Shown here: in pieces, positions 55,027-63,683 of the stretch
How the letters are laid out: each line of letters starts with the position of its first letter
Position numbering within the stretch: the first letter of the stretch is position 1
Origin: an uncultured Clostridia bacterium
GTDB taxonomy: Bacteria > Bacillota > Clostridia > Peptostreptococcales > Anaerovoracaceae
NCBI GenBank assembly: GCA_938034165.1
Contig: CALHKP010000006.1
Location: 38,075-102,074 of the forward strand
Direction: 5' to 3'
DNA: 64,000 bases
Position numbers and translations under genes: made by a program
Notes under the pieces: generated by a model
What the model was told of the DNA's origin: nothing
The model's database searches: none
Seen by the model: the letters and a program-made list of their open reading frames with translations, nothing else

Positions 55027-55590
55027 GTGTTATATGTAATAAGACATGGAAAAACAGACTGGAATCGCGCGCGAAAAATGCAAGGCAAAACTGATATTCC
55101 TTTGAATGAAGAGGGCAGGGCCATGGCTGAGGATGCACGGGAGCGGTATAAGAATATTCACTTCGACGTGTGTTACTGTTCACCGCTTTCAAGAGCAAAG
55201 GAAACGGCTGAAATTCTGCTTAAAGGCAGAGATGTTCCGATAATTTTTGATAGCAGACTGGAAGAAATGAGTTTTGGTGAATCCGAGGGCAAAAACGCAG
55301 ATGCAAGCAGCGAAGATAACCCGATTTATAATTTTTTCAAACATCCAGAGCGCTATGAAATGAATCTTCCGGAAGGTGCTGAAAGCTTTGGCGATTTGTT
55401 TGCCAGAACGGGTGAATTTCTTAGAGAAGTTGCATTACCGCAGGTTGAAGCAGGCAAGGATGTTCTAATCGTTGGACATGGCGCTATGAATTCAAGTATT
55501 GTGTGTCAGCTGTGGAACCTGCCTCTTGAAAAATTTTGGAGTGCAGGCATCGAAAACTGCGTGCTGAAACGCCTGATTCCGGCTGAGTAA
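55027..55590 (+). CDS. Histidine phosphatase family protein
   Basis: 187 residues of the phosphoglycerate mutase-like superfamily. The catalytic RHG is at residues 6-8 (VIRHGKTDWN) and the second His in VGHGAMNSS; SPLSRAKETAEI supplies phosphate-binding Arg. Likely a phosphatase of small phosphorylated compounds, not a glycolytic mutase, given its length. The start is GTG 55027 following TAGGAGG. Confidence 0.9.
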   Translation: MLYVIRHGKTDWNRARKMQGKTDIPLNEEGRAMAEDARERYKNIHFDVCYCSPLSRAKETAEILLKGRDVPIIFDSRLEEMSFGESEGKNADASSEDNPIYNFFKHPERYEMNLPEGAESFGDLFARTGEFLREVALPQVEAGKDVLIVGHGAMNSSIVCQLWNLPLEKFWSAGIENCVLKRLIPAE

Positions 55591-55627
55591 GTTGCAAGTA
55601 ATGAAACTAAATGAGAGTGAGGATAAC

Positions 55628-56158
55628 ATGAAGCGATGCAGTTGGTGTAACGAAAAAAATCCAATATATGTGGAATATCATGATAACGAATGGGGAAAAC
55701 TGCGGACAGATGATGCTTATCTCTTTGAAATGCTGCTTTTGGAATCTTTTCAGGCAGGATTGTCCTGGGAGTGCGTTTTGAACAAACGAGAAAATTTCCG
55801 TAAAGCATATGATAACTTCAATTTGGAAAAAGTATGTGATTATGATGATGCAAAAAAGGCTGAGCTTCGCAGAAATTCCGGGTTGATCCGAAACAAGTTG
55901 AAAATCGACGCAAGTGTTGGGAATGCACGAGTGTTCAGGGATATTGTAAAAGAATATAATGGGTTTTACGAATATCTTAAAAGTTTTACGGGTCCTGATG
56001 TTATTTTTGAATATGACAAAACCACTAGCGAGATTTCTGACAGGATTTCGGCAGATCTGAAGAGAAGAGGCATGAAGTTTGTGGGAAGTACCATAATATA
56101 TTCATTTCTACAGGCAGTGGGAATTATATATTCTCATGAGAAAGAATGCGAGCTGTGA
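55628..56158 (+). CDS. tag: DNA-3-methyladenine glycosylase I
   Basis: 176 residues. Tag removes 3-methyladenine from alkylated DNA. The N-terminal zinc-ligand motif CSWCNEKNPIYVEYHDNEWG, then SFQAGLSWECVLNKRENFRKAY and the C-terminal GMKFVGSTIIYSFLQAVGIIYSHEKEC carry the expected His and Cys residues. ATG 55628 is the conserved start; an upstream in-frame ATG (55592) is non-conserved. Confidence 0.95.
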   Translation: MKRCSWCNEKNPIYVEYHDNEWGKLRTDDAYLFEMLLLESFQAGLSWECVLNKRENFRKAYDNFNLEKVCDYDDAKKAELRRNSGLIRNKLKIDASVGNARVFRDIVKEYNGFYEYLKSFTGPDVIFEYDKTTSEISDRISADLKRRGMKFVGSTIIYSFLQAVGIIYSHEKECEL

Positions 56159-56191
56159 TATCTCATATATCATGTATACTTGTAGCGGGGG

Positions 56192-56221
56192 TTTACAACA
56201 TGTAGGTATATCTGATACAAT
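56192..56221 (+). promoter_or_regulatory. Promoter of the cobalamin riboswitch transcript
   Basis: TTTACA, 18 bases, TACAAT, putting the start just before the riboswitch. Confidence 0.65.
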
Positions 56222-56229
56222 ATGTATGT

Positions 56230-56440
56230 AATTTAATACAAGACTTGTGTTTGGCGAACAGCCAATTAAAAGGGAAACAGGTGAAAATCCTGTACGGTCC
56301 CGCCACTGTAAGGAACGAGTACATTTCATTGTGTCACTGGCAGATAGCCGGGAAGGCGAGATGTATGATGATGTCCGAGTCAGGAGACCTGCACGAGACT
56401 GGAGTTTAATGCACGCTACGGGTAATTAGGGTGAGGTATA
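56230..56440 (+). promoter_or_regulatory. Cobalamin riboswitch
   Basis: Conserved elements in order: AGGGAAACAGGTGAAAATCC near 56271, GTCCCGCCACTGTA near 56297, GCCGGGAAGGC near 56348, and the B12 box GAGTCAGGAGACCTGC near 56380. Binding of adenosyl- or methylcobalamin should fold the core and favour the terminator downstream. The outer boundaries are estimated. Confidence 0.95.
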
Positions 56441-56484
56441 TCAAGTAATTGATAGTTGCTATTTTAGTTATAGTATTATAGTTG

Positions 56485-56512
56485 CCGGATGCAGTGATGC
56501 ACCCGGTTTTTT
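56485..56512 (+). terminator. Expression-platform terminator of the cobalamin riboswitch
   Basis: CCGG-A-TGCA, loop GTGA, TGCA-C-CCGG, then TTTTTT. It stands 20 bases before the small downstream gene. Confidence 0.9.
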
Positions 56513-56532
56513 AATTATGAGGAGGTTTTAAA

Positions 56533-56697
56533 ATGAAAAACATATTTAAGAAGTACTATGAATACGTATTAGAAAATCATGATGTTGCAGTAAAACAGTA
56601 TGCTGCGGCTGCAGAGAAGACTTTTAGCGGTAAGATGAACTCAGGCATTGAAAAGAAAAAAGATGTTCCTTTTAAAGTAACAAGAAAAGATGCGTAA
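56533..56697 (+). CDS. 54-residue protein under a cobalamin riboswitch, unknown family
   Basis: A short frame with a very good ribosome site (GAGGAGG seven bases before ATG 56533) placed right after the riboswitch terminator and before a closing terminator. The product begins MKNIFKKYYEYVLENHD, continues with an Ala-rich helix VKQYAAAAEKTFSG, and ends with Lys-rich KKKDVPFKVTRKDA. No membrane helix, Cys or His pair is present; it has one His only. It is not CbtB or CbiN, the usual small cobalt/B12 transport proteins. It is the only gene this riboswitch can control, so it should be made when B12 is low. I do not recognise the family. Confidence 0.7.
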   Translation: MKNIFKKYYEYVLENHDVAVKQYAAAAEKTFSGKMNSGIEKKKDVPFKVTRKDA

Positions 56698-56750
56698 GAG
56701 GTAAGCACAAAAGAAAATGAAAGAAGAATCACACCCAAATACCAGCAAAC

Positions 56751-56798
56751 AAAAATGACGATTTCGGAAAATAAGTTAACCGGAACCGTCATTTTTTA
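56751..56798 (+). terminator. Terminator after the 54-residue gene
   Basis: AAAAATGACG pairs with CGTCATTTTTT, enclosing TTCCGG-like inner pairing. The convergent fucO could use it as well. Confidence 0.8.
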
Positions 56799-56867
56799 TT
56801 AGCAACTCAAGTAGCATGCGCTTTCAGTTATACGAAGAGCGCGCGTCTTCAGCTGGTTTGCTTTCTT

Positions 56868-58016
56868 CTATTTCATTATTTTGCGGAAGAGAGCGATGAA
56901 GTCATCGATATCGGCAGGTTTTGGATTTCCAGGTGCGCAGGCATCTACTTTTGCGCTTTCTGCAAGCATTGGAAGATCTTCTTCTCTGAGAGCTTCCAGA
57001 ACTGATGGAATACCTACATCTTCTGAAAGTTTGCGAACTGCATCGATAGCAGCTTTTCTGTATTCTTCTACTGACATATCGTCAACACCTTCAACTCCCA
57101 TTACACGAGCGATTTCACGATATTTTTCGCCTGTAGCATCCTGGTTGTATTCCATTACAATTGGAAGCATCATTGCACATGCAACTCCGTGAGGTGTGTC
57201 GTAAACAGCACCGAGAGTGTGAGCCATTGAGTGAGCAATTCCAAGACCTACGTTTGAGAATCCCATACCTGCGATGTACTGACCGAGAGCCATACCTTCG
57301 CGTCCTTCTTTAGTGTTTTCTACAGCACCTCTGAGGGATTTGGATATGATTTCGATTGCTTTCAGGTGGAACATATCAGTCATTTCCCATGCAGCAAGTG
57401 TAGTATATCCTTCGATTGCATGTGTCAGAGCGTCCATACCTGTAGAAGCAGTCAGTCCTTTTGGCATTGATGTCATCATTTCAGGGTCTACAATTGCTAC
57501 GATAGGAATGTCATGTGGGTCAACGCATACGAATTTGCGCTTCTTTTCAACGTCAGTGATTACATAGTTGATTGTAACTTCTGCAGCTGTTCCTGCAGTT
57601 GTAGGAATTGCAATGATAGGAACACATGGATTCTTTGTTGGAGCTACTCCTTCCAGGCTTCTTACGTCAGCAAATTCAGGGTTTCTTGCAATAATACCGA
57701 TAGCTTTTGAAGTGTCCATAGGTGAACCGCCGCCTAATGCGATGATATAGTCAGCACCTGATTTCTTGAATGCTTCAACTCCGTCTTTTACGTTTTCTAT
57801 AGTTGGATTAGCCTTGATGTTTGTGAAGATTTCATATTCAAGACCGTTGTCTTCTAATACAGCCTTAACCTTGTCGCCTGCGTCTGATGCAGCTACATGA
57901 GGTCCTGCGCAAATAAATGCTTTTTTAAATCCGTTTGCTTTTACTTCTGTTGCGATTTCTGCTACTGCACCTGCACCATGATATGATGTCTGGTTCAGCA
58001 TAATTCTGTTTACCAT
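56868..58016 (-). CDS. fucO: Lactaldehyde reductase / 1,2-propanediol oxidoreductase (iron-dependent ADH)
   Basis: 382 residues, the length of FucO. GGGSPMDTSKAIG binds NAD; metal ligands lie in ASTGMDALTHAIEGY (Asp, His) and AHSMAHTLGAVYDTPHG (two His). FucO reduces L-lactaldehyde to 1,2-propanediol in fucose or rhamnose fermentation; related family members act on other diols. ATG 58016 follows AGGAGG. No fucose genes are in the window. Confidence 0.88.
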   Translation of the reverse strand: MVNRIMLNQTSYHGAGAVAEIATEVKANGFKKAFICAGPHVAASDAGDKVKAVLEDNGLEYEIFTNIKANPTIENVKDGVEAFKKSGADYIIALGGGSPMDTSKAIGIIARNPEFADVRSLEGVAPTKNPCVPIIAIPTTAGTAAEVTINYVITDVEKKRKFVCVDPHDIPIVAIVDPEMMTSMPKGLTASTGMDALTHAIEGYTTLAAWEMTDMFHLKAIEIISKSLRGAVENTKEGREGMALGQYIAGMGFSNVGLGIAHSMAHTLGAVYDTPHGVACAMMLPIVMEYNQDATGEKYREIARVMGVEGVDDMSVEEYRKAAIDAVRKLSEDVGIPSVLEALREEDLPMLAESAKVDACAPGNPKPADIDDFIALFRKIMK

Positions 58017-58064
58017 GTCTCAATCCTCCTAATAAATAATAAATACGATTATTCTTACAATTTC

Positions 58065-58093
58065 ATTCTAAAGCATGCATATATACAAGTCAA
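58065..58093 (-). promoter_or_regulatory. Promoter of fucO
   Basis: Minus strand TTGACT (58093-58088), 17 bases, TAGAAT (58070-58065). Confidence 0.78.
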
Positions 58094-58229
58094 CTAAATA
58101 AATGCACAAAACATCAAAAAAGTACATGTTCTGTCAAAGTTGGGTTTCGGGGCTTGTGTTGCGGGAGACTTATTCTGTGCAGATGCTGTCTAAATGTGTG
58201 GGAGAACTGCGGCGCAGCAAAAAAACAGG
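58094..58229. other. Non-coding stretch between divergent fucO and FUSC transcripts
   Basis: No gene, repeat or clear RNA structure is seen in this part of the 366-base gap. Confidence 0.5.
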
Positions 58230-58259
58230 TTGACAAGCAGATGGATTTTTTGATAAAAT
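58230..58259 (+). promoter_or_regulatory. Promoter of the FUSC gene with adjoining palindrome
   Basis: TTGACA, 18 bases, TAAAAT. The palindrome TTTGAC-T-GTCAAA (58271-58283) lies at the expected transcription start, a position suited to a repressor. Confidence 0.65.
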
Positions 58260-58311
58260 ATTTTTTACGATTTGACTGTCAAAGTTTGGACAGGGTTAAT
58301 TGGACGCAGCG

Positions 58312-58351
58312 AAAAGCGGGGAATTTAGGCTAATTCTCGGCTTTTTTTTTT
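58312..58351 (+). terminator. Terminator in the FUSC leader
   Basis: AAAAGCGGGGAATT pairs with AATTCTCGGCTTTT, followed by more than eight T. It lies between the promoter and the gene, so it can attenuate transcription. Confidence 0.8.
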
Positions 58352-58382
58352 CGTTTATATACAGAAAAAGGGGGAAGGTAAT

Positions 58383-59453
58383 TTGAATTTTTATCAGGAA
58401 CTGCAGCTGAATCAGGCTGGATCCAAGAATCTTATCAGAAACAGTAAATCTCCTAAGGAGAAAATCTATCATACAATTGTATTTCTCATAAAAATCGCAG
58501 TGACGGTAGGGTTTTGCTTTTTCTTTGTTACATTTTTTTCTATGATATTCGGAAACGAAAACAGTGTTGCCGGCGTGGCTATTTTGCTCTCATTACTTGC
58601 ATTTCGACAAGTAAATCTGGGATATGATGTGGGTCAGAGCAGCTTTGTTATGGCAGGAATGTTTGTCATACTGATTTTCGGACCTCATCTTGCGAATATG
58701 TTCGGACCTCAGATTGGGTTTTTGATCAATTTTTCCTGCATGATGCTTATGACGATTTTTGGCTGCTACGAAATACGTTTTTTCAACCATGCGACGCTGC
58801 TGCTTTCATATATTCTGCTGTACGGAAATGATGTTACAGGGGAACTTTATACAAGAAGAATGGCAGGGCTTGCAATCGGCGGAATTTGGATTGTCCTTTG
58901 TCTTTACAGAAATCACAAGCATATTGAGCACAAGGACAGCCTCCGGGATGTAATGGATGCTGTAAGCATAAATGCGTCGAGAACTAGATGGCACATAAAA
59001 GTTTCTCTGGGAATCAGTCAGGCTATGCTTATAGGTGAGCTTATTGGAATTCCAAGGGTTATGTGGATTGGAATCGCAACAATGTCAGTAATTCATCCAA
59101 GTAATGAGCTCAGAAAGAAAAACCACATGTTTTATAGATTTGCCGGAAATGTTTTCGGATGCGTCTTGTTCCTTGGCCTTCTTGCAGTTTTGCCAAAATC
59201 AATGTATGGCTTGATTGGCGTGATTGGCGGTGTCGGTGTTGGATTCTGCGCAAGCTACAAATGGCAGACAGTGTTTAATTCTTTTGGAGCCTTGGGTCTT
59301 GCTATGGCAATTTTTGGACTGAAGACAGCCATAATCCTGAGAGTGCTCAACAATGCAATAGCTGTAGCTTTTGTTTTTGTATATGTTCCGCTGTTTGACA
59401 AAATACTTGAGTTGGCGACACAGACAAAAGTATCAAAGGAACTGCTCTCATAG
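58383..59453 (+). CDS. FUSC-family membrane protein
   Basis: 356 residues with two blocks of hydrophobic helices separated by a charged region (about 175-215, YRNHKHIEHKDSLRDV), and the FUSC-like second block (PRVMWIGIATMSVIHPSNELRKKNHMFYRFAGNVFG). FUSC proteins (related to the fusaric-acid exporter and YccS) are inner-membrane exporters or their relatives; substrate unknown. The start codon is TTG 58383, following GGGGGAAGG. Its leader has a terminator and a palindrome, pointing to regulation by attenuation or a repressor. Confidence 0.78.
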   Translation: MNFYQELQLNQAGSKNLIRNSKSPKEKIYHTIVFLIKIAVTVGFCFFFVTFFSMIFGNENSVAGVAILLSLLAFRQVNLGYDVGQSSFVMAGMFVILIFGPHLANMFGPQIGFLINFSCMMLMTIFGCYEIRFFNHATLLLSYILLYGNDVTGELYTRRMAGLAIGGIWIVLCLYRNHKHIEHKDSLRDVMDAVSINASRTRWHIKVSLGISQAMLIGELIGIPRVMWIGIATMSVIHPSNELRKKNHMFYRFAGNVFGCVLFLGLLAVLPKSMYGLIGVIGGVGVGFCASYKWQTVFNSFGALGLAMAIFGLKTAIILRVLNNAIAVAFVFVYVPLFDKILELATQTKVSKELLS

Positions 59454-59483
59454 AATTTTGGGGGAGAAAACTATAAAGTATAT

Positions 59484-59556
59484 AAAAAAAGAGCCGAAAG
59501 CTTTGATGTACGTCCGGAAAGACCGGATACTGTCAGCTGCTTCAGCTCTTTTTGTT
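59484..59556. terminator. Bidirectional terminator between FUSC and YitT genes
   Basis: AAAAAGAGC pairs with GCTCTTTTT; GTCCGG/CCGGAT forms an inner hairpin. T or A tracts flank both sides, serving the convergent genes. Confidence 0.82.
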
Positions 59557-59565
59557 TTTTTGAAT

Positions 59566-60444
59566 TTAGTTGTCGCCGGTGTTGCTTGAGAAAACGTCTG
59601 CAACTTCGTTGATTATGATATAGGCCGCAGGGTCAATTCTGTGAACCATGTCTCTCATTCTGATAACCTGGTATCTGTTCAAAACGAAGTAAATCATTGC
59701 CTTGTCACGGTTTGAGTAGCTGCCTCTTGCCTCCAGGCGCGTCATACCGCTTCCAAATGCTTCTCTCAGAGTTTCACAGATTTCCTGAGGATATTCTGTT
59801 ACGATAATTGCGCACTTTGCTCTGTCGATACCTTCTACAATAAAGTCGATGGTTTTCAGCGCAGCAAAGTAAGTAACAATCGAATACAGTGGAAGAATCC
59901 AGCTGTTCAAAACTATTCCGCATATGATATACAGAATAAGGTTGTAAATCATAACGAAGGTTCCTACAGTGATTCCCAGGCCCTTTGCGAAAATAACGGC
60001 CATAACTTCGATACCGTCCATTGCACCGCCATAGCGAATTGCAAGGCCGCTTCCGATACCGGAAAGTACACCGCCAAACAGAGCGCAAAGCAGAAGATCT
60101 GTTCCCGCAAGAGGTGAAGCGATGCTTACGTCAATTGGAAGAACGTCTGTTATAAGCCATGCACAAAGTGAATAAATTGTAACTGTGTAAATTGCGTAAA
60201 TGGTAAAAAGTTTGCCTTGTTTTTTTAGACCTATAAGAAACAACGGAATGTTTAATATCAATAGAAAAAGTGATAATGACAAGTATGAAGGCGTTATCTG
60301 TTCAAGCAACATAGATGTTCCTGAGATACCGCTGTCATACAGTTTGACCGGAGTCATGAAAATGGTAATGCCAAAAGCATTTATCATTCCGGCAACGGTA
60401 AGCATTAAAAAGTTGCTAATGCTTGGTTTTTGGATATGTTTCAT
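59566..60444 (-). CDS. YitT family membrane protein (DUF161/DUF2179)
   Basis: 292 residues. Five to six helices (AGMINAFGITIFMTPVKLYD, GGVLSGIGSGLAIRYGGAMDG) make the YitT membrane part. The C-terminal DUF2179 domain (VEGIDRAKCAIIVTEYPQEIC...GMTRLEARGSYSNRDKAMIYFVLNRY, quoted in pieces) is cytosolic. Members occur in most Firmicutes; function unknown. ATG 60444 follows AAAGGAGG. Confidence 0.9.
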   Translation of the reverse strand: MKHIQKPSISNFLMLTVAGMINAFGITIFMTPVKLYDSGISGTSMLLEQITPSYLSLSLFLLILNIPLFLIGLKKQGKLFTIYAIYTVTIYSLCAWLITDVLPIDVSIASPLAGTDLLLCALFGGVLSGIGSGLAIRYGGAMDGIEVMAVIFAKGLGITVGTFVMIYNLILYIICGIVLNSWILPLYSIVTYFAALKTIDFIVEGIDRAKCAIIVTEYPQEICETLREAFGSGMTRLEARGSYSNRDKAMIYFVLNRYQVIRMRDMVHRIDPAAYIIINEVADVFSSNTGDN

Positions 60445-60702
60445 ACCTCGTTAGCCTCCTTTTGATTGATAATTATTTCACTATCTATTATATAATAAAA
60501 ACATGGTGAAGTCGACTAAAAAACGCGCATTTTCGCCTGATATATTGAGAAACTTCACAAAGTACCCAAAAACAACACGAGAGAACCTGCAAAATATGTT
60601 ATACTAAATTATATGTCTGCAGCGGCTTTGATGACGCCTTAAACAAAGAAAGGCCGCATGGGATATTGGCCGCGGCGGCTTTGGTCAGAAAGGGGAAGAT
60701 AA

Positions 60703-61272
60703 ATGTCACAAGTTACCAAGAGAGCCCTTGCTCAATCTCTTAAGAATCTGCTTCTTAAGAAGCCTCTTAACAAAATAACTATCAACGATATTGCAGAGGA
60801 TTGCGGAATAAACCGCATGACTTTTTATTACCATTTTCAGGATATATATGATTTGATAGAGTGGACCTGCCTTGAGGATGCCAAGAGAGCACTGGAAAAC
60901 AAGAAGACTCATGATACATGGCAGCAGGGATTCCTTCAGATTTTGTACGCGGTTCGCGAAAACAAACCTTTTATCGTCAATGTATATAATTGCGTGGACA
61001 AGGCACAGGTTGAACAGTATCTTAATCCTCTTACGGATGATCTGATTCTTGGAGTTATCGAGGAAGAATCAGCGGATAAAAATGTGCGCGATGAGGACAA
61101 GCAGTTCATTGCACAGGTCTATTCCTATTGTTTTGTTGGCATTATGCTGGACTGGATAAAGGCCGACATGAAGGAAGAACCGGAGAAACTGGTGGAAAAG
61201 CTGGCCCTTGTTCTGGATGGAAATGTAGAATCGGCTCTTGAACACTTCAATTTATCAAAACCGCAAAAATGA
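60703..61272 (+). CDS. TetR/AcrR family transcriptional regulator
   Basis: 189 residues. The N-terminal HTH (KITINDIAEDCGINRMTFYYHFQDIYDLI) is standard; the C-terminal domain is all-helical and resembles the DhaS/TetR_C_7 group, for which the effector is unknown. The leader has direct copies of GCGGCTTTG (60622 and 60675) and a GCCGC/GCGGC hairpin. It lies just before, and in the same direction as, the oleate hydratase gene, so fatty acids are a natural effector candidate; that is inference. ATG 60703 follows AAAGGGGAAG. Confidence 0.88.
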   Translation: MSQVTKRALAQSLKNLLLKKPLNKITINDIAEDCGINRMTFYYHFQDIYDLIEWTCLEDAKRALENKKTHDTWQQGFLQILYAVRENKPFIVNVYNCVDKAQVEQYLNPLTDDLILGVIEEESADKNVRDEDKQFIAQVYSYCFVGIMLDWIKADMKEEPEKLVEKLALVLDGNVESALEHFNLSKPQK

Positions 61273-61291
61273 TAAAAAAAATTACAATCAA

Positions 61292-61328
61292 GGCATCATG
61301 ATAAAAATATTATCAAGGTGCTTTTTTT
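61292..61328 (+). terminator. Terminator of the TetR gene
   Basis: GCATCATGATAA and TTATCAAGGTGC form an imperfect stem followed by TTTTTTT. Confidence 0.78.
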
Positions 61329-61333
61329 GTTTA

Positions 61334-61361
61334 TTGATGAAATTTCCCGCGAGGATATAAT
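61334..61361 (+). promoter_or_regulatory. Promoter of oleate hydratase
   Basis: TTGATG, 16 bases, TATAAT. The leader that follows has the hairpin GCCGAA/TTCGGC inside CCCG/CGGG (61384-61421). Confidence 0.75.
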
Positions 61362-61451
61362 AAAAGCATAAAGATTGATGTGACCCCGAAAGCCGAAAGA
61401 ATAAGGCTTCGGCCGCCGGGATCCGAATACATTTCAAAAGGGGGATTTTTT

Positions 61452-63245
61452 ATGTATTACTCATCAGGAACTTATGAATTATTTGCTCATCCGGAAAAAC
61501 CAAAGGATGTGGACAAAAAATCTGCGTACATCATCGGTACAGGTCTTGCAGGCCTTGCTGCTGCATTTTATCTTGTTCGTGACGGACAGATGAAAGGTGA
61601 ACATATTCATCTGCTGGAAAAACTTGAACTTGCAGGGGGAAGCTGCGATGGAAAGAAGGATATAACAAAGGGCTTTTTTATGCGTGGCGGCAGAGAAATG
61701 GACAATCATTTTGAGGTTATGTGGGATGTGTTCCGTGATGTTCCATCAATAGAAACACCAGGTGTGTCAGTGCTGGACGAATATTACTGGCTGAACAAAC
61801 ATGACCCTAACTATTCACTTTGTCGTGCTTCGGTTAACAGAGGTCAGGATGCTCATACAGATAAGCAATTCAAGCTGGACAAAGAATCAGCAAAGGCACT
61901 TTCTGAACTTTTCATAACACCGGAAAAAGATCTTGAAGGAAAGAAAATTTCAGATGTTTTGCCTGATTCATTCTGGTCAACAAACTTCTGGCTTTACTGG
62001 CAGACAATGTTCGCTTTCCAGCGCTGGTCAAGTGCTCTTGAAATGAAGCGCTACCTCTGCCGTTATGTTCATCATATTGACGGTCTGCCCGATTTCAGCG
62101 CGCTGCGCTTCACCAAATACAACCAGTATGAGAGTATGATTCTGCCGCTCGTCAAATATCTTGAATCGCACGGCGTTCGCATCGAGTACGGTATGGATGT
62201 AAGGAATGTTATCATCGAAACCGAGGGCGGCAAAAAGGTTGCCAAGCAGATCGTTTATGTCAAGGACGGCGAGGAGCAGACTATCGACCTGATTGAGGAC
62301 GATCTTGTGTTTATCACCAACGGTTGCTGCACAGACACCTCCTGCTACGGCGATCAGACCCATACGCCCGACCTGTCCGGTATTAAAAACGGTGCGGGCG
62401 AATCGTGGGATATGTGGAAGGCCATCGCCGCTCAGGCGGAGCACGGCGAATACGGCAATCCCGATAACTTCTGTTCGGATGTTGACGCCACTAACTGGAT
62501 GAGTGCCACCGTTGCGACCTCCGACGAAGAGGTAATAAAGCACATTATGAATATCTGCAAGCGCGACCCGCGTTCGGGTAAGGTAACCACCGGCGGTATC
62601 GTCACCGTTAAGGACAGCACCGACAACTGGTATCTTTCCTGGACCATCAACCGTCAGCCGCAGTTCAAATCTCAAGACAAGAATATGGTGCTTGTATGGT
62701 TATATTCGCTTAATACCGACAAGGAAGGCAATTATGTGAAAAAGGCTATGCGTGACTGCACCGGTGAAGAGGTCTGCCGCGAATGGCTGTATCACATCGG
62801 TGTGCCGACCGACAGAATTGATGATTTGGCACACAATGCCTGTAACACCACAACCTGCTTCATGCCGTATATCAACGCCTTCTTCCAGCCGCGGAAGGAA
62901 ACCGACCGTCCGAAGGTGGTACCGGACGGCGCCGTAAATTTTGCTTTCATCGGTCAGTTTGCCGAGACTCCGCGCGACACCATATTCACCACGGAATATT
63001 CCATGCGCACCGGTATGGAATCGGTCTACACCCTGCTCGACATTGACCGCGGCGTACCGGAGGTTTGGGGCAGCAAGTACGATGTGCGTGAGATTTTACG
63101 CGCCTGCTACTATGCGATAGACAAAAAGCCCTTAAGCGAGGCTCCCCTCTCCTTTGCCGAAAAGGAAATACTGAAAATTGCCGTTAAAAAGGTCAAGGGT
63201 ACAGATATCGAGATCCTGCTGAAAGAAAGCGGGCTCATCGAATAA
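61452..63245 (+). CDS. ohyA: Oleate hydratase
   Basis: 597 residues. Adds water to the cis-9 double bond of oleate, giving 10-hydroxystearate; FAD is structural or regulatory. YIIGTGLAGLAAAFYLVRDG (27-46) binds FAD, MRGGREMDNHFE is the active-site loop, and FINGC-like FITNGCCTDTS and GQFAETPRDTIFTTEYSMRTG are signatures. The protein detoxifies unsaturated fatty acids in gut bacteria. The sequence composition changes sharply near residue 200 (about 62050): the 5' part is AT-rich like the rest of the window, the 3' part is GC-richer and uses CGC Arg codons. ATG 61452 follows AGGGGG. Confidence 0.95.
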   Translation: MYYSSGTYELFAHPEKPKDVDKKSAYIIGTGLAGLAAAFYLVRDGQMKGEHIHLLEKLELAGGSCDGKKDITKGFFMRGGREMDNHFEVMWDVFRDVPSIETPGVSVLDEYYWLNKHDPNYSLCRASVNRGQDAHTDKQFKLDKESAKALSELFITPEKDLEGKKISDVLPDSFWSTNFWLYWQTMFAFQRWSSALEMKRYLCRYVHHIDGLPDFSALRFTKYNQYESMILPLVKYLESHGVRIEYGMDVRNVIIETEGGKKVAKQIVYVKDGEEQTIDLIEDDLVFITNGCCTDTSCYGDQTHTPDLSGIKNGAGESWDMWKAIAAQAEHGEYGNPDNFCSDVDATNWMSATVATSDEEVIKHIMNICKRDPRSGKVTTGGIVTVKDSTDNWYLSWTINRQPQFKSQDKNMVLVWLYSLNTDKEGNYVKKAMRDCTGEEVCREWLYHIGVPTDRIDDLAHNACNTTTCFMPYINAFFQPRKETDRPKVVPDGAVNFAFIGQFAETPRDTIFTTEYSMRTGMESVYTLLDIDRGVPEVWGSKYDVREILRACYYAIDKKPLSEAPLSFAEKEILKIAVKKVKGTDIEILLKESGLIE

Positions 63246-63260
63246 AAACAAAATCAATGG

Positions 63261-63300
63261 GCGGCTGCCGATGCGCAAAAAGCGTCGGCAGCCGCTTTTT
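63261..63300 (+). terminator. Terminator of oleate hydratase
   Basis: GCGGCTGCCGATGC and GCGTCGGCAGCCGC form a 14-bp stem with TTTTT. Confidence 0.92.
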
Positions 63301-63323
63301 GTGTTATGAAAAGAACGCTTCAT

Positions 63324-63683
63324 TCAGCATTACCGCACCGGCGTGATATTTCAAGAGAAATTAGCAAAAACCCACAGGGTTTCAGATCTCTTTGACGTTT
63401 TGCCGTTCTCGATCTATTGCCTATGCTACCAGCCACACAAACCGTTCCCGATTGTTACTGCCGTATGTACGGTGCTTTTGCTGATGTGAAACGCTTTCGC
63501 CGCACTGCGTACAGTGGCATTATTCTCTATCATATACAACCCCAGCGAAACCGCCCTTTCCTCAGGCAACCCTTTCAATCCAATCCCTCCCTGCGGATAC
63601 GGCTCCCGCAGCGCGGGAACCCGTCTTGTCACATCATATGCAAAGAATCGACGCAAATATGCAGACACAAAGGCGATTTCCAA
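63324..63683 (-). pseudogene. spoIIID: Decayed spoIIID sporulation regulator
   Basis: On the minus strand the stretch LPEERAVSLGLYMIENNATVR then SAAKAFHISKSTVHT is the helix-turn-helix of SpoIIID, the mother-cell sporulation regulator. The frame then departs (AVTIGNGLCGW, stop at 63426). Downstream, a different frame retains EISRRCGNAE, which may be the remains of the usual ERHIRGGxAT tail. The normal ATG is also lost (TTG at the expected place). So the gene appears inactivated by at least one frame change. The tail match is weak and the left boundary is approximate. Confidence 0.6.

Noticed and set aside
62028..62675. 215-codon minus-strand frame opposite oleate hydratase
   Set aside because: A shadow frame of the GC-rich part of ohyA; long antisense frames are expected there, and it matches no family.
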